Assembly: GCF_025465945.1 (NCBI RefSeq)
Contig: NZ_JANLNW010000078.1
Span: 124,001-188,000, forward strand
Length of the DNA: 64,000 nucleotides
Reading direction: 5' to 3'
Origin: Pseudomonas sp. 6D_7.1_Bac1
Lineage (GTDB): Bacteria; Pseudomonadota; Gammaproteobacteria; Pseudomonadales; Pseudomonadaceae
The notes beneath the pieces were generated by a model. That model worked only from the letters and a program-made list of their open reading frames with translations, was not told the origin of the DNA and did no database searches. The position numbers and the translations under genes were made by a program. Positions 33,276 through 44,900 of the stretch are shown here, one piece after another; the stretch's first letter is position 1, and the number at the start of each line of letters is the position of its first letter.

Positions 33276-34545
33276 TTTCAGGGCTCTCGAGGATCAGGAT
33301 GGCGCGGAAGTCGTTGACGTTGGTGCGCGTCGGCTCGGTGACGATCAGCCCGTCGAGCGCCGCGAAATAGCCATAACCATTGTTGTTGTCCAGTTCATCG
33401 CTGGCGCTCAAGCCGAGGGCGGCGGCGCGGGCGTAGCTGTCCGGGGTCATGATCGCGCCGGCGTTGTCTTCGGAGCCGTCGATGCCGTCGGTATCACCAG
33501 CCAGCGCGTAGACGCCAGGCAGGCCTTTGAGGCTGTCGGTCAGGCTCAGCAGGAACTCGGCGTTGCGTCCACCACGACCATTGCCGCGCACGGTGACAGT
33601 GGTTTCGCCACCAGAGAGGATCACGCACGGCGCTGCCAGTGGCTGACCGTGCAGCACTACCTGACGCGCGATGCCGGCGTGGACCTTCGCCACTTCGCGG
33701 GACTCACCCTCCAGATCGCCAAGGATCAATGGGCTGAAACCGGCCTGACGGGCTTTCACTGCCGCCGCTTCAAGGGATTGCTGCGGACGGGCGATCAGTT
33801 GGAAATGATTGCGGGCCAAGCTCGGATCGCCGGGTTTTACGGTTTCCGATTCTGGGCTTTGCAACCAGCTGCGCACCGAAGCTGGAACCTCGATGGCGTA
33901 GCGTTTGAGGATCGCCAGGGCTTCGGCCGAGGTGCTCGGATCGGCCACGGTCGGGCCGGAAGCGATCACGGTGGCGAGATCGCCCGGGACATCGGAAATG
34001 GCATAGGTGTAAACGGTTGCTGGCCAGCAGGCCTTGCCCAGGCGGCCACCCTTGATGGCCGAGAGGTGCTTGCGCACGCAGTTCATCTCGCCAATGGTCG
34101 CGCCGGATTTGAGCAGGGCTTTGTTGATCGACTGCTTGTCGGCCAGGGTAATGCCGGCTGCGGGCAGGGCCAGCAAGGCCGAACCGCCGCCTGAGAGCAG
34201 GAAGATCACCCGATCGTTTTCGCTCAGGTTGCTGACCAGTTCCAGTACCCGTTTGGCCACAGCCAGACCTGCCGCATCAGGCACCGGGTGAGCCGCTTCG
34301 ACCACTTCGATTTTTTCGCAAGGGGCGCCGTGACCATAGCGGGTGACCACCAGGCCAGACACTTCACCCTGCCAGCAGCGCTCGACCACCTGGGCCATGG
34401 CAGCGGCGGCTTTGCCGGCACCGATGACGATCACTCGACCGCTACGATCTTTGGGCAAATGGGCTTCTAGAACGTGCTGCGGATGGGCCGCGTCGATAGC
34501 TGTGGCGAACAGCTCGCGCAGGAATTGTTGCGGATCGACCGACAT
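33265..34545 (-). CDS. ttuD: TtuD: MOFRL-type glycerate 2-kinase (usually annotated hydroxypyruvate reductase)
   Basis: 426 residues of the DUF4147/MOFRL family: VIVIGAGKAAAAMAQVVE, FLLSGGGSALLALPAAGITLADKQ, EMNCVRKHLSAIKGGRL, GGETTVTVRGNGRGGRNAEF, and TDGIDGSEDNAGA. The gene name comes from the tartrate locus, where it was called hydroxypyruvate reductase, but biochemically characterised MOFRL proteins are glycerate 2-kinases. A product 2-phosphoglycerate fits glxR upstream (makes glycerate) and pyk downstream. I see no NAD(P)-binding GxGxxG dehydrogenase fold. Confidence 0.9.
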   Translation of the reverse strand: MSVDPQQFLRELFATAIDAAHPQHVLEAHLPKDRSGRVIVIGAGKAAAAMAQVVERCWQGEVSGLVVTRYGHGAPCEKIEVVEAAHPVPDAAGLAVAKRVLELVSNLSENDRVIFLLSGGGSALLALPAAGITLADKQSINKALLKSGATIGEMNCVRKHLSAIKGGRLGKACWPATVYTYAISDVPGDLATVIASGPTVADPSTSAEALAILKRYAIEVPASVRSWLQSPESETVKPGDPSLARNHFQLIARPQQSLEAAAVKARQAGFSPLILGDLEGESREVAKVHAGIARQVVLHGQPLAAPCVILSGGETTVTVRGNGRGGRNAEFLLSLTDSLKGLPGVYALAGDTDGIDGSEDNAGAIMTPDSYARAAALGLSASDELDNNNGYGYFAALDGLIVTEPTRTNVNDFRAILILESPENDA

Positions 34546-34609
34546 GGCGGGCTCCCGGAATTCTTGTTATTGGGATAGTGCAGCCGAGTGTGAGTGCACT
34601 CGGTTCCCT

Positions 34610-34695
34610 GTGGGAGCGAGCCTGCTCGCGATTCAGACACCGCGGTGTGTCAGGTAACACCTTGGCGATGCCATCGCGAGCAGGCTCGCTCCCAC
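34610..34695. repeat. REPIN between ttuD and glxR
   Basis: Inverted REP arms 34610-34631 and 34674-34695, both full 22-nt copies, in the 166-nt gap inside the operon. Confidence 0.93.
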
Positions 34696-34711
34696 AGGTT
34701 TGATGCAGGGC

Positions 34712-35602
34712 TTACTTATCGCGAATCGAGAAGTTCGCCATGTGTTCCAGACCCTTGATCAGCGCCGAATGGTCCCAGTTGCTGCCACCGATGGCTGCGC
34801 AGGTGCTGAACACTTGCTGGGTATTGGCAGTGTTCGGCAGGTTGATGCCCAGTTCGCGAGCACCGGCCAGCGCCAGGTTGAGGTCCTTCTGGTGCAGGCT
34901 GATGCGGAAGCCTGGATCGAAGGTGCCCTTGATCATGCGCTCACCGTGCACTTCGAGGATCTTCGAGGAGGCGAAACCGCCCATCAGCGCTTCACGTACC
35001 TTGGCTGGATCGGCACCGTTTTTCGAGGCGAACAGCAGGGCTTCGGCCACGGCCTGGATGTTCAGCGCAACGATGATCTGGTTCGCCACTTTAGCGGTTT
35101 GACCGTCGCCGTTGCCGCCGACCAGGGTGATGTTCTTGCCCATGCTCTGGAACAGCGGCAGCGCGCGTTCGAAAGCATCGCTGTCGCCGCCGACCATGAT
35201 GCTCAGGGTCGCGGCCTTGGCGCCGACTTCACCACCGGACACCGGGGCGTCGAGGTATTGCGCGCCTTTCTCGTTGATCTTCGCCGCGAACGTTTTGGTC
35301 GCGGTCGGCGAGATCGAGCTCATGTCGATGACCACCTTGCCTTTGCCAACACCAGCGGCGACGCCGTCGGCACGGAACAGCACGTCGTCGACCTGCGGGG
35401 TATCCGGCACCATGACGATGATGAATTCGGCTTCCTGAGCGACTTCTTTCGGGGTCGCCAGAGCGACCGCGCCAGCGGCGACCAGGTCAGCCGGGGCAGG
35501 GTCGTGGTGCGCCGACAGGAACAGGCTGTGACCGGCTTTCTGCAGGTTCAACGCCATTGGGTGGCCCATGATGCCGGTGCCGATAAATCCGATTTTAGCC
35601 AT
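34712..35602 (-). CDS. glxR: Tartronate semialdehyde reductase GlxR
   Basis: 296 residues, beta-hydroxyacid dehydrogenase family: Rossmann GFIGTGIMGHPMALNL at the N terminus, substrate motif DAPVSGGEVGAKAATLSIMVGG, catalytic Lys in GQTAKVANQIIVALN. Reduces tartronate semialdehyde to glycerate with NAD(P)H. Third gene of the operon. Confidence 0.95.
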   Translation of the reverse strand: MAKIGFIGTGIMGHPMALNLQKAGHSLFLSAHHDPAPADLVAAGAVALATPKEVAQEAEFIIVMVPDTPQVDDVLFRADGVAAGVGKGKVVIDMSSISPTATKTFAAKINEKGAQYLDAPVSGGEVGAKAATLSIMVGGDSDAFERALPLFQSMGKNITLVGGNGDGQTAKVANQIIVALNIQAVAEALLFASKNGADPAKVREALMGGFASSKILEVHGERMIKGTFDPGFRISLHQKDLNLALAGARELGINLPNTANTQQVFSTCAAIGGSNWDHSALIKGLEHMANFSIRDK

Positions 35603-35656
35603 GAGAAAATCCTCTTGTTTTTATTGCTGCTTCAAGCAAATAGGGACGCGCTTTTT

Positions 35657-35744
35657 GTGGGAGCGAGCCTGCTCGCGATGAGGCCGTCAGATTCAGCATC
35701 TGTGTTGACTGGTACATCGCTATCGCGAGCAGGCTCGCTCCCAC
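35657..35744. repeat. REPIN between glxR and hyi
   Basis: Inverted REP arms 35657-35678 and 35723-35744 in the 155-nt gap. The second arm ends 13 nt from the hyi stop. Confidence 0.93.
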
Positions 35745-35757
35745 AGGGGGAATCACT

Positions 35758-36540
35758 TCAAATTACGTTATGGGTTTTCAACCAGCCCAGACCCGCTTCA
35801 GTGGTGGTCAGCGGCTTGTATTCACAGCCGACCCAGCCCTGGTAACCGATGCGGTCCAGGTGTTCGAACAGGAAGCGGTAGTTGATTTCACCGGTGCCCG
35901 GCTCGTTGCGGCCCGGGTTGTCGGCCAGTTGAATGTGGTTGATCTCGCCCAGGTGCGTGGCCATGGTGCGGGCCAGGTCGCCCTCCATGATTTGCATGTG
36001 GTAGATGTCGTATTGCAGGAACAGGTTGGCGCTGCCCACTTGTTCGCGAATCGACAACGCCTGAGCGGTGTTGTTCAGGTAGAAGCCCGGGATGTCGCGG
36101 GTGTTGATGGCTTCCATCACCAGCTTGATACCCACCGCTTGCAGCTTGTCGGCGGCGTATTTGAGGTTGGCGACAAAGGTCTTTTCCACGGTGGCATCGT
36201 CGACGCCTTGTGGGCGGATACCGGCCAGGCAGTTCACTTGGGTGTTGCCCAGGACTTGAGCATAAGCGATCGCCAGATCGACGCCGGCGCGAAACTCTTC
36301 CACGCGATCCGGATGACAGGCGATCCCGCGTTCACCCTTGGCCCAGTCACCGGCCGGCAGGTTGAACAGCACTTGGGTCAGGCCGTGCGCATCCAGTTGT
36401 GCCTTGATTTCGGCGGAGCTGAAGTCGTACGGGAACAGGTATTCGACACCACTGAAGCCGGCTTTGGCGGCAGCTTCGAAGCGGGCAAGAAAATCCTGCT
36501 CGGTAAACAGCATGGACAGGTTGGCTGCGAAACGCGGCAT
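35758..36540 (-). CDS. hyi: Hydroxypyruvate isomerase Hyi
   Basis: 260 residues, xylose-isomerase-like TIM barrel: PRFAANLSMLFTEQDFLARFEAA, VEYLFPYDFSSAEIK, LVMEAINTRDIPGFYLN (catalytic Glu), LQYDIYHMQIMEGDL, and WVGCEYKP. Interconverts hydroxypyruvate and tartronate semialdehyde. Second gene of the operon. Confidence 0.95.
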   Translation of the reverse strand: MPRFAANLSMLFTEQDFLARFEAAAKAGFSGVEYLFPYDFSSAEIKAQLDAHGLTQVLFNLPAGDWAKGERGIACHPDRVEEFRAGVDLAIAYAQVLGNTQVNCLAGIRPQGVDDATVEKTFVANLKYAADKLQAVGIKLVMEAINTRDIPGFYLNNTAQALSIREQVGSANLFLQYDIYHMQIMEGDLARTMATHLGEINHIQLADNPGRNEPGTGEINYRFLFEHLDRIGYQGWVGCEYKPLTTTEAGLGWLKTHNVI

Positions 36541-36571
36541 GGTGGTCTCCTGTAAATTTGTGAAGGCCCCT

Positions 36572-36659
36572 GTGGGAGCGAGCCTGCTCGCGATAGCGGT
36601 GTGCCAGACAGCATGGAACTTGAATGTGCCGGCCTCATCGCGAGCAGGCTCGCTCCCAC
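36572..36659. repeat. REPIN between hyi and gcl
   Basis: Inverted REP arms 36572-36593 and 36638-36659 in the 137-nt gap; 18 nt separate it from the gcl stop. Confidence 0.93.
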
Positions 36660-36677
36660 ACGGGTATCGTTCAACCG

Positions 36678-38453
<1,776 letters not shown>

Positions 38454-38480
38454 GGTTTTGTGCCTCTTTACGTTTTGTAA

Positions 38481-38490
38481 TTGTATACAA
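38481..38490. promoter_or_regulatory. TTGTATACAA palindrome upstream of gcl
   Basis: Perfect 10-bp palindrome 27 nt upstream of the gcl start; on the minus strand it includes TATACAAT, a plausible -10. Identical to the site at 38620-38629. The sequence is of the GntR-family operator type. Confidence 0.6.
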
Positions 38491-38619
38491 GTGGCTTTGC
38501 GCAGAGTGTATTCACGGCGGACGGCGCAGGTCAATCCATTTTCTCAAGCGGCTGTTTCATTCGTCGGAGGGCCATAAATACTGTGGCGTTTCGTCGCATG
38601 AGCTGCTTTTCGAGGATTA

Positions 38620-38629
38620 TTGTATACAA
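38620..38629. promoter_or_regulatory. TTGTATACAA palindrome upstream of the GlcG-like gene
   Basis: Second copy of the same palindrome, 91 nt upstream of 38721 and 139 nt (start to start) from the first, bracketing the divergent intergenic region. Confidence 0.6.
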
Positions 38630-38720
38630 AAAAATAATTCATTGTGTTCTATTTGTCGTATCGGGCTTCTCAACAAGCAGAAACCCCAAGGCTTTCCCAT
38701 AACAAGATAAGGACGGCACC

Positions 38721-39161
38721 ATGAGCGCTTTAACCTTGAAAGTCGCAGTCAGCCTCACCGGTCAGGCCATCGTTGCGGGGCGCAAGATCGCCGCGGCACC
38801 GCTGACCATTGCAGTACTGGATGCCGGCGGGCATTTGTTGAGCTTGCAACGCGAAGACGGCGCCAGCCTGCTTCGTCCGCAAATCGCCATTGGCAAAGCC
38901 TGGGGCGCGATCGCCATGGGCAAGGGCTCGCGGCTGTTGGCGCTGGACGCGCAGCAGCGCCCGGCGTTTATCGCTGCGTTGAACAGCCTGGGTCAGGGCA
39001 GCGTCGTACCCGCGCCGGGCGGGGTGCTGATTCGTGATCAGGATGGGGTTGTGCTGGGGGCGATTGGCATCAGCGGCGACACCTCGGACATCGACGAACA
39101 ATGCGCGATCAGCGCCATCGAGGCGCAGGGGTTGCAGGCGGATGCGGGTGTGACTGCCTGA
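38721..39161 (+). CDS. GlcG/HbpS-family protein divergent from gcl
   Basis: 146 residues, GlcG/HbpS (DUF336) fold: ITIAVLDAGGHLLSLQREDGASLLRPQIAIGKAWGAIAMGKGSR and PGGVLIRDQDGVVLGAIGISGDTSDIDEQCA. Members occur beside glycolate/glyoxylate genes and in some cases bind heme; the precise role is not established. Position opposite gcl with matching palindromes suggests co-regulation. Confidence 0.88.
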   Translation: MSALTLKVAVSLTGQAIVAGRKIAAAPLTIAVLDAGGHLLSLQREDGASLLRPQIAIGKAWGAIAMGKGSRLLALDAQQRPAFIAALNSLGQGSVVPAPGGVLIRDQDGVVLGAIGISGDTSDIDEQCAISAIEAQGLQADAGVTA

Positions 39162-39185
39162 TGCGTGCTGACTGATCTACCGCCA

Positions 39186-39275
39186 TCGCGAGCAGGCTCG
39201 CTCCCACAGTGGACTTGGGATGAACACAAAATATGTGTACACCAGCAATCCCTGTGGGAGCGAGCCTGCTCGCGA
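39186..39275. repeat. REPIN upstream of the RAYT gene
   Basis: Inverted REP arms 39186-39207 and 39254-39275, 99 nt before the RAYT start. Confidence 0.93.
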
Positions 39276-39374
39276 TGACTCTCCACCAGACACATCCAGC
39301 TAAAAGTCTGTCCCGCTTTCCGGCATTCGCGGAGCTAGCCTTGTTCATGACTTAATCATGCAAGGGGCGAAGGA

Positions 39375-39833
39375 ATGCCTGATATTCCCGCTTCACATCG
39401 TCTGCGCGTCGGCCGCTTTGCCGAACCCCACCGGATTTACCTGCTGACTGCCAACACATTCGGAAGAGAACCTGTTTTCAACGACTTTGTCTTGGGCAGA
39501 TTAGTCGTTGCACAATTTCGCGCCGCGCAGGATCAAGGCTGTGCTAACTCATTGGCCTGGGTTGTCATGCCCGATCACTTTCATTGGTTGGTCGAGTTGC
39601 AGCAGGGGTCGCTGAGTGGGCTGATGCAAAAGACCAAATCGTTGAGTACCAAAGCGGTAAACCGGTCCACCGGTCGTAAGATCAACCTTTGGCAGCAAGG
39701 CTTTCATGACCGAGCGCTGCGCCGTGAGGACGACTTGATAAAGTTGGCTCGGTACATCGTGGCAAATCCATTACGCGCGGGATTGGTGGAGCGACTGGGC
39801 GATTATCCGCTGTGGGATGCTGCCTGGATTTGA
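39375..39833 (+). mobile_element. RAYT: REP-associated tyrosine transposase
   Basis: A 152-residue Y1_Tnp/IS200-like transposase: N-terminal HRIYLLTANTFGREPVF, HUH motif in WVVMPDHFHWLVEL, and the catalytic Tyr segment LARYIVANPLRAGLVERLGDYP. RAYTs nick REP hairpins and are held to mobilise REPINs. It is intact and flanked on both sides by REPINs of the class scattered through this window, the standard arrangement of a RAYT with its cognate REPs. Start at ATG 39375 behind GGGGCGAAGGA. Confidence 0.93.
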
Positions 39834-39854
39834 CTGAAAACCGAGTTGCCCCCA

Positions 39855-39927
39855 TCGCGAGCAGGCTCGCTCCCACAGTGGATCTCCTGTGTTCACAAAT
39901 CCCTTGTGGGAGCGAGCTTGCTCGCGA
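39855..39927. repeat. REPIN downstream of the RAYT gene
   Basis: Inverted REP arms 39855-39876 and 39906-39927 (second arm GCGAGCTTGC variant), 22 nt after the RAYT stop. Confidence 0.93.
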
Positions 39928-39942
39928 TGGGCGCGACTCGGT

Positions 39943-40551
39943 CTACCTGTCAGGCTCGCAGCCCTTGAGTACCAACCGAATGATGGTCTGCGCTGCCGCT
40001 TCATAATCGCTTTCATCCAGCTTGGCCTTGCCGGTGACGGCGGAGATCTGCCAGTCGAAGTCGGCGTAGGTCTGGGTCGCGGCCCAGATGCTGAACATCA
40101 GGTGGTTGGGGTCGATCGGGGCGATCTGGCCGCGATCGATCCAGGTCTGGATGCAGTCGATGTTGTGCTTGGCCTGGCTGTTGAGCTGTTCGACCAGGTC
40201 GGCGCTCAGGTGCGGTGCGCCGTGCATGATTTCGCTGGCAAACACCTTGGATGCAAACGGCAGGTCACGGGAGATGCGAATTTTCGAGCGAATGTAGCCG
40301 CTGAGCACGTCGCTCGGCACGCCATCAGCATTGAATGGCGTCGAGGCCGCAAGGATCGGCTCGATGATGCTTTCAAGGACCTCGCGGTAGAGGTTTTCCT
40401 TGGATTTGAAGTAGTAATAGACGTTGGGCTTGGGCAACCCCGCCTTGGCCGCGATGTCACTGGTTTTGGTCGCAGCGAAGCCTTTGTCGGCAAACTCTTC
40501 ACTGGCGGCACGCAGGATCAGTTCTTTATTGCGCTCGCGGATAGTGCTCAT
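39943..40551 (-). CDS. TetR-family regulator divergent from the mux pump
   Basis: 202 residues. N-terminal HTH (ILRAASEEFADKGFAATKTSDIAAKAGLPKPNVYYYFKSKENLYREVL) and a RutR-like C-terminal ligand domain (FASEIMHGAPHLSADLVEQLNSQAK, WAATQTYADFDWQI). Start at 40551 (MSTIRERN). The 261-nt gap to muxA is the probable target, although I found no clear palindrome. It could instead regulate distant pyrimidine/purine genes as RutR-type proteins do. Confidence 0.85.
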   Translation of the reverse strand: MSTIRERNKELILRAASEEFADKGFAATKTSDIAAKAGLPKPNVYYYFKSKENLYREVLESIIEPILAASTPFNADGVPSDVLSGYIRSKIRISRDLPFASKVFASEIMHGAPHLSADLVEQLNSQAKHNIDCIQTWIDRGQIAPIDPNHLMFSIWAATQTYADFDWQISAVTGKAKLDESDYEAAAQTIIRLVLKGCEPDR

Positions 40552-40812
40552 AAACCAGGTGATTCCTTGCCTGTGCTGGCGGTTGCGCATGGTAGCACCG
40601 GCCTCGCGCGGCGCTCAAGAATGCCGCCTGCCGGCCCTCATCGTTTGAGCCTGTCGCGGCGCTGAACAAACGCGCAGATTGGCGGGTGAACGGCAGGCGC
40701 ACTGCTAAAGTTCAAATCAGCGATCAGGCCTTTGGCCGTTCTCCTGCGTAAACGGCCCTGGCATTCACTTGCATCGTTGCATTCGATGTTCAGCCCGTTT
40801 GAGTGAGAAACC

Positions 40813-41940
40813 GTGGTGAAGAGCAAGCGAGGCAAATTCGCTCTGGTGATCTGGGGCTTGCTGCTGGTGGTGTTGGCTGCCGCGCTGTGGTTTTACCGGG
40901 AGAGCGGGCAACACAAAGGCAAGCCGCCAGCGCCTGCCGAGCCGGTAGCGGTCTCGGCGGTGACCTTGCAGGATATGCCGGTGTACATCGACGCCCTGGG
41001 TACGGTCACACCCACCCGCAGTGTGACCGTGGTGACGCAGGTCGACGGTATTCTTGCCTCGGTCGAGTTCAAGGAGGGCCAGCAGGTACGCAAGGGGCAG
41101 GTCATTGCGCGGATCGACGACCGGGAGCTAAAGGCACAACTGGCAGTGGCCAAAGGCACCCAGGCCCATGATCAAGCGCTATTGAGCAACTCCCAACGTG
41201 ATCTGGCGCGTTTTCGCGAATTGATCAAGGTCGGCTCCACCAGCCAGCAAACCCTCGATACACAGGCATCCCTGGTACAGCAGCAACAGGGCACGGTCGC
41301 TGCCGATCAAGGCAATGTGCAGAACCTTGAAGTCCAGTTGAGTTACTGCACCATCACCTCACCGGTCGATGGCGTGGTCGGTTTGCGGCAGGTCGATCCG
41401 GGCAACTACGTGACCACCACCAGTACCACGGGCATTGCGGTGATTACCCAGATGCACCCGGCGACGGTGGTGTTTGCGGTGCCCGAGGATGACTTGGGAG
41501 CGATCGGCCAGGCGATGGCCAAAGGGCCGGTGACGGTGTTGGCCTACGACCGCAACAAGCACGGCCTGCTAGGCACCGGCAACCTGCTGGCGCTGGATAA
41601 CCAGGTCGATACCAGTACCGGCACGATCAAGGTCAAGGCGCAGTTCGACGACTCCGGCAATGCGTTGTTTCCCAACCAGTTCGTCAACGCCCGGCTCAAG
41701 GCCGACACCCTCATCCAGGTGCCGGTGACGCCGACCACCGCGATTCAACATGGCAGCAAAGGCGACTTCGTGTTCGTGGTCAATGGTGACAAGGCCAGCC
41801 TGCGCAACATCAAGGCAGGTCCTTCGATGGGCGATGTCACGGCCATTCTCGATAACGGTCTCAAGCCCGGCGAGCAGGTGATCACCGAGGGCGCCGACAA
41901 ACTTGATGACGGCTCACCCGTGAAGGTCGTCGCCCAATGA
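40813..41940 (+). CDS. muxA: RND efflux periplasmic adaptor MuxA (MdtA-like; GTG start)
   Basis: 375-residue membrane-fusion protein: N-terminal membrane anchor (FALVIWGLLLVVLAAALWFY), lipoyl/barrel-sandwich halves (VDGILASVEFKEGQQVRKGQVIARID; CTITSPVDGVVGLRQVDPGNYV), central coiled-coil hairpin and beta-barrel. Starts with GTG GTG at 40813. Identified as MuxA because two RND pumps and an OM factor follow in order, the MuxABC-OpmB layout. Confidence 0.92.
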   Translation: MVKSKRGKFALVIWGLLLVVLAAALWFYRESGQHKGKPPAPAEPVAVSAVTLQDMPVYIDALGTVTPTRSVTVVTQVDGILASVEFKEGQQVRKGQVIARIDDRELKAQLAVAKGTQAHDQALLSNSQRDLARFRELIKVGSTSQQTLDTQASLVQQQQGTVAADQGNVQNLEVQLSYCTITSPVDGVVGLRQVDPGNYVTTTSTTGIAVITQMHPATVVFAVPEDDLGAIGQAMAKGPVTVLAYDRNKHGLLGTGNLLALDNQVDTSTGTIKVKAQFDDSGNALFPNQFVNARLKADTLIQVPVTPTTAIQHGSKGDFVFVVNGDKASLRNIKAGPSMGDVTAILDNGLKPGEQVITEGADKLDDGSPVKVVAQ

Positions 41941-41953
41941 ACAGCCGCCAGCC

Positions 41954-44900
41954 ATGAACGTCTCGCGGCCCTTTATCGAGCGGCCGGTCGCCACCACGCT
42001 GTTGATGGTAGCGGTGTTGCTGTTGGGGATGCTGGGTTATCACTTGCTGTCGGTGTCGGCGCTGCCCGAGGTCGATTACCCGACCATTCAGGTCTTTACC
42101 CAATACACCGGCGCCAGTCCGCAGGTGGTCAGTTCGTCGATCACCGCACCACTGGAGCGCCAGCTCGGCGAGATGCCGGGGCTCAAGTCGATGAACTCCA
42201 CCAGCTCCGATGGCGCCTCGGTGATTACCCTGCAATTTGATCTGGCCCTGTCGCTGGATATCGCCGAACAAGAGGTGCAAGCGGCGATCAACGCGGCCGG
42301 GACGTTCCTGCCGACGAACCTGCCGTACCCGCCGGTCTACAGCAAGGTCAACCCGGCGGACGCCCCGGTGCTCACCTTGTCGCTGACCTCCGACGTACTG
42401 CCCCTGACCAAAATCGAAGACCTTGCCGATACTCGGCTGGCGCAGAAAATCTCGCAAATTACCGGTGTCGGCCTGGTGACTATCAGCGGCGGTCAACGCC
42501 CTGCGGTGCGGGTTCAGGCCAATACCTCAGCGCTGAACAGCCTGGGCCTGTCACTGGAAGATCTGCGCACGGCGCTGGGCAATGCCAACGTCAACCAGGC
42601 CAAGGGCAACATCGATGGCAAGTTCCAGGCGTACTCGATTGGCGGCAACGATCAGCTGCAATCGGCGGATGAATATCACGATCTGGTGATTGCCTATAAA
42701 AACGGCGCGCCGATTCGTCTTGCGCAAATCGCCAGTTCCATTCAGGGGCCGGAGAACCCGCGTCAGGCGGCCTGGACCAACAGCACGCCTTCGATTCTGC
42801 TGAACATCCAGCGCCAGCCGGGGGCCAACGTGATTGATGTGGTCGACCGGGTCCAGCAGCTGTTGCCGAAGCTGCGTGCCAGTCTGCCCGGCACCCTGAA
42901 GGTCGCCGTGCTCACCGACCGCACCCAGACCATCCGCGCCTCGGTCACCGACGTGCAGTACGAACTGTCGGTGGCGGTGGTGCTGGTGGTGCTGGTGATA
43001 TTTGTTTTCCTGCGTGAGATCCCGGCAACGGTGATTCCCGCCGTGACGGTGCCGCTGACCCTGATCGGTACGCTGGCGGTGGCCTACGCGTTGGGTTTCT
43101 CTCTGAACAACCTGACGCTGATGGCGCTGACCATCGCCATTGGGTTTGTGGTCGATGACGCTATCGTCATGATCGAGAACATCACGCGCTACATCGAGGC
43201 CGGAGAGCCGCCGCTGCAGGCCGCGCTCAAGGGCTCGGCACAAATCGGCTTCACCATCATTTCGCTGTCGGTGGCGCTGATTGCGGTGATGATTCCGCTG
43301 CTGTTCATGGGGGATGTGGTGGGCCGGTTGTTTCGCGAGTTCGCCATGACCGTGGCGGTGACCATCATTATTTCTACGCTGATCTCGCTGACCCTGACGC
43401 CGATGATGTGCGCGCGGATGCTCAAGCCCCGGCAGCAGGAACGGCGGGTCGACTTCTTCGACCGGATCAATGGCCACTACCTGCGCGGTCTGGACTGGGT
43501 GCTGGAACACCAGTTGCTGACGCTGATCTCGGTGGTCTGCACCGCGATGCTGACCCTGTTGATGATCGTGGTCATGCCCAAGGGCTTTTTTCCCGAACAG
43601 GACACCGGACTGATTCAGGGCATCTCCCAGGCCTCGCCGACCATTTCGTTCCAGCAGATGCAGGTCGAGCAGCAACGACTGGCGGCGAGGGTTCTGCGTG
43701 ATCCGGCGGTCGAGAGCCTGTCGTCCTTTGTCGGCATCGACCAGACCAACCCGACGATCAATCAGGGCAACCTGCTGATCAACCTCAAGCCCCGTGGTGT
43801 GCGCGACAGCAGTGCGGCGGTGATCCGCAGGCTCTCGGATGCGAACAGCGATGACGCCGGTATTCGTCTGTACCTGCATGCGGTGCAGGACTTGACCCTG
43901 GATGCCACGGTGTCGACCACCAGCTATCGCGTCGGCCTGCAAGCCACCGACCCGCAGGTGTTGGCGCTGTGGACCGGCAAGATGCTGACGGCGCTCAAGC
44001 ACGACCCGATGTTCACCGATGTGCAAAGCCAGGCGCTGCAGTTCGGCAATCAAATCCAGCTGACCTTCGACCGCGCCACGGCTTCGCGTCTGGGCATTAC
44101 CCCGCAAGCCATCGACGACGTGCTGTACGACGCGTTCGGTCAGCGTCAGGTGTCGACCCTCTACACCCAGCTCAACCAGTATCACGTGGTGCTGGCCACC
44201 GATCGCCCGCCGCACAATCTGGCCGATCTGCTCACCGGTTTGTATGTGGACATTCCACGTGGCGGGGTGGCGCCGTTGTCGAGCATGGCGAATATGCAGC
44301 TGGTGCGCACGCCAATTACCATCAACCGACTCGGGCAGTTTCCGTACGCCGACGTGTCGTTCAACCTCGCGCCCGGTCAGACCCTGGGCGCAGCGGTGAG
44401 CCAACTCAAGGTCATCGAGGCGCAACTCGGCTTGCCGCTGACTGTTCAGGCATCGCTGGAGGGCGCGGCGGCGACTTTTGAGGCGTCACTCTCCAATCAG
44501 GTGTCTCTGGTGCTCGCGGCGATTGTCGTGGTGTACCTGATGCTGGGGATTCTCTACGAAAGTTTCGTGCACCCGGTGACGATTCTTTCGACCTTGCTGT
44601 CGGCAGCGCTGGGTGCGTTGCTGGCGCTGCTGATCACCGGCACGCAGTTCGACATCATTGGCCTGATCGGCATCGTGCTGCTGATCGGCATCGTCATGAA
44701 AAACGGCATCATGATGGTCGATTTCGCCCTGGAGCTGGAGCGCAAGGGCGGTTTGAGTGCGCAGGCGGCGATTCGTCAGGCGGCCGAACTGCGTTTTCGG
44801 CCGATCCTGATGACCAGCATGGCCTCGCTGTTCGGTGCGGTGCCACTGGCGCTGGGTACGGGGATCGGCTCGGAGCTGCGGCATCCGCTGGGGATCGCGA

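Noticed and set aside
40552..40812. TetR operator between the regulator and muxA
   Set aside because: Only short direct words (CGTTTGAG near 40639 and 40795) and no convincing palindrome were seen.
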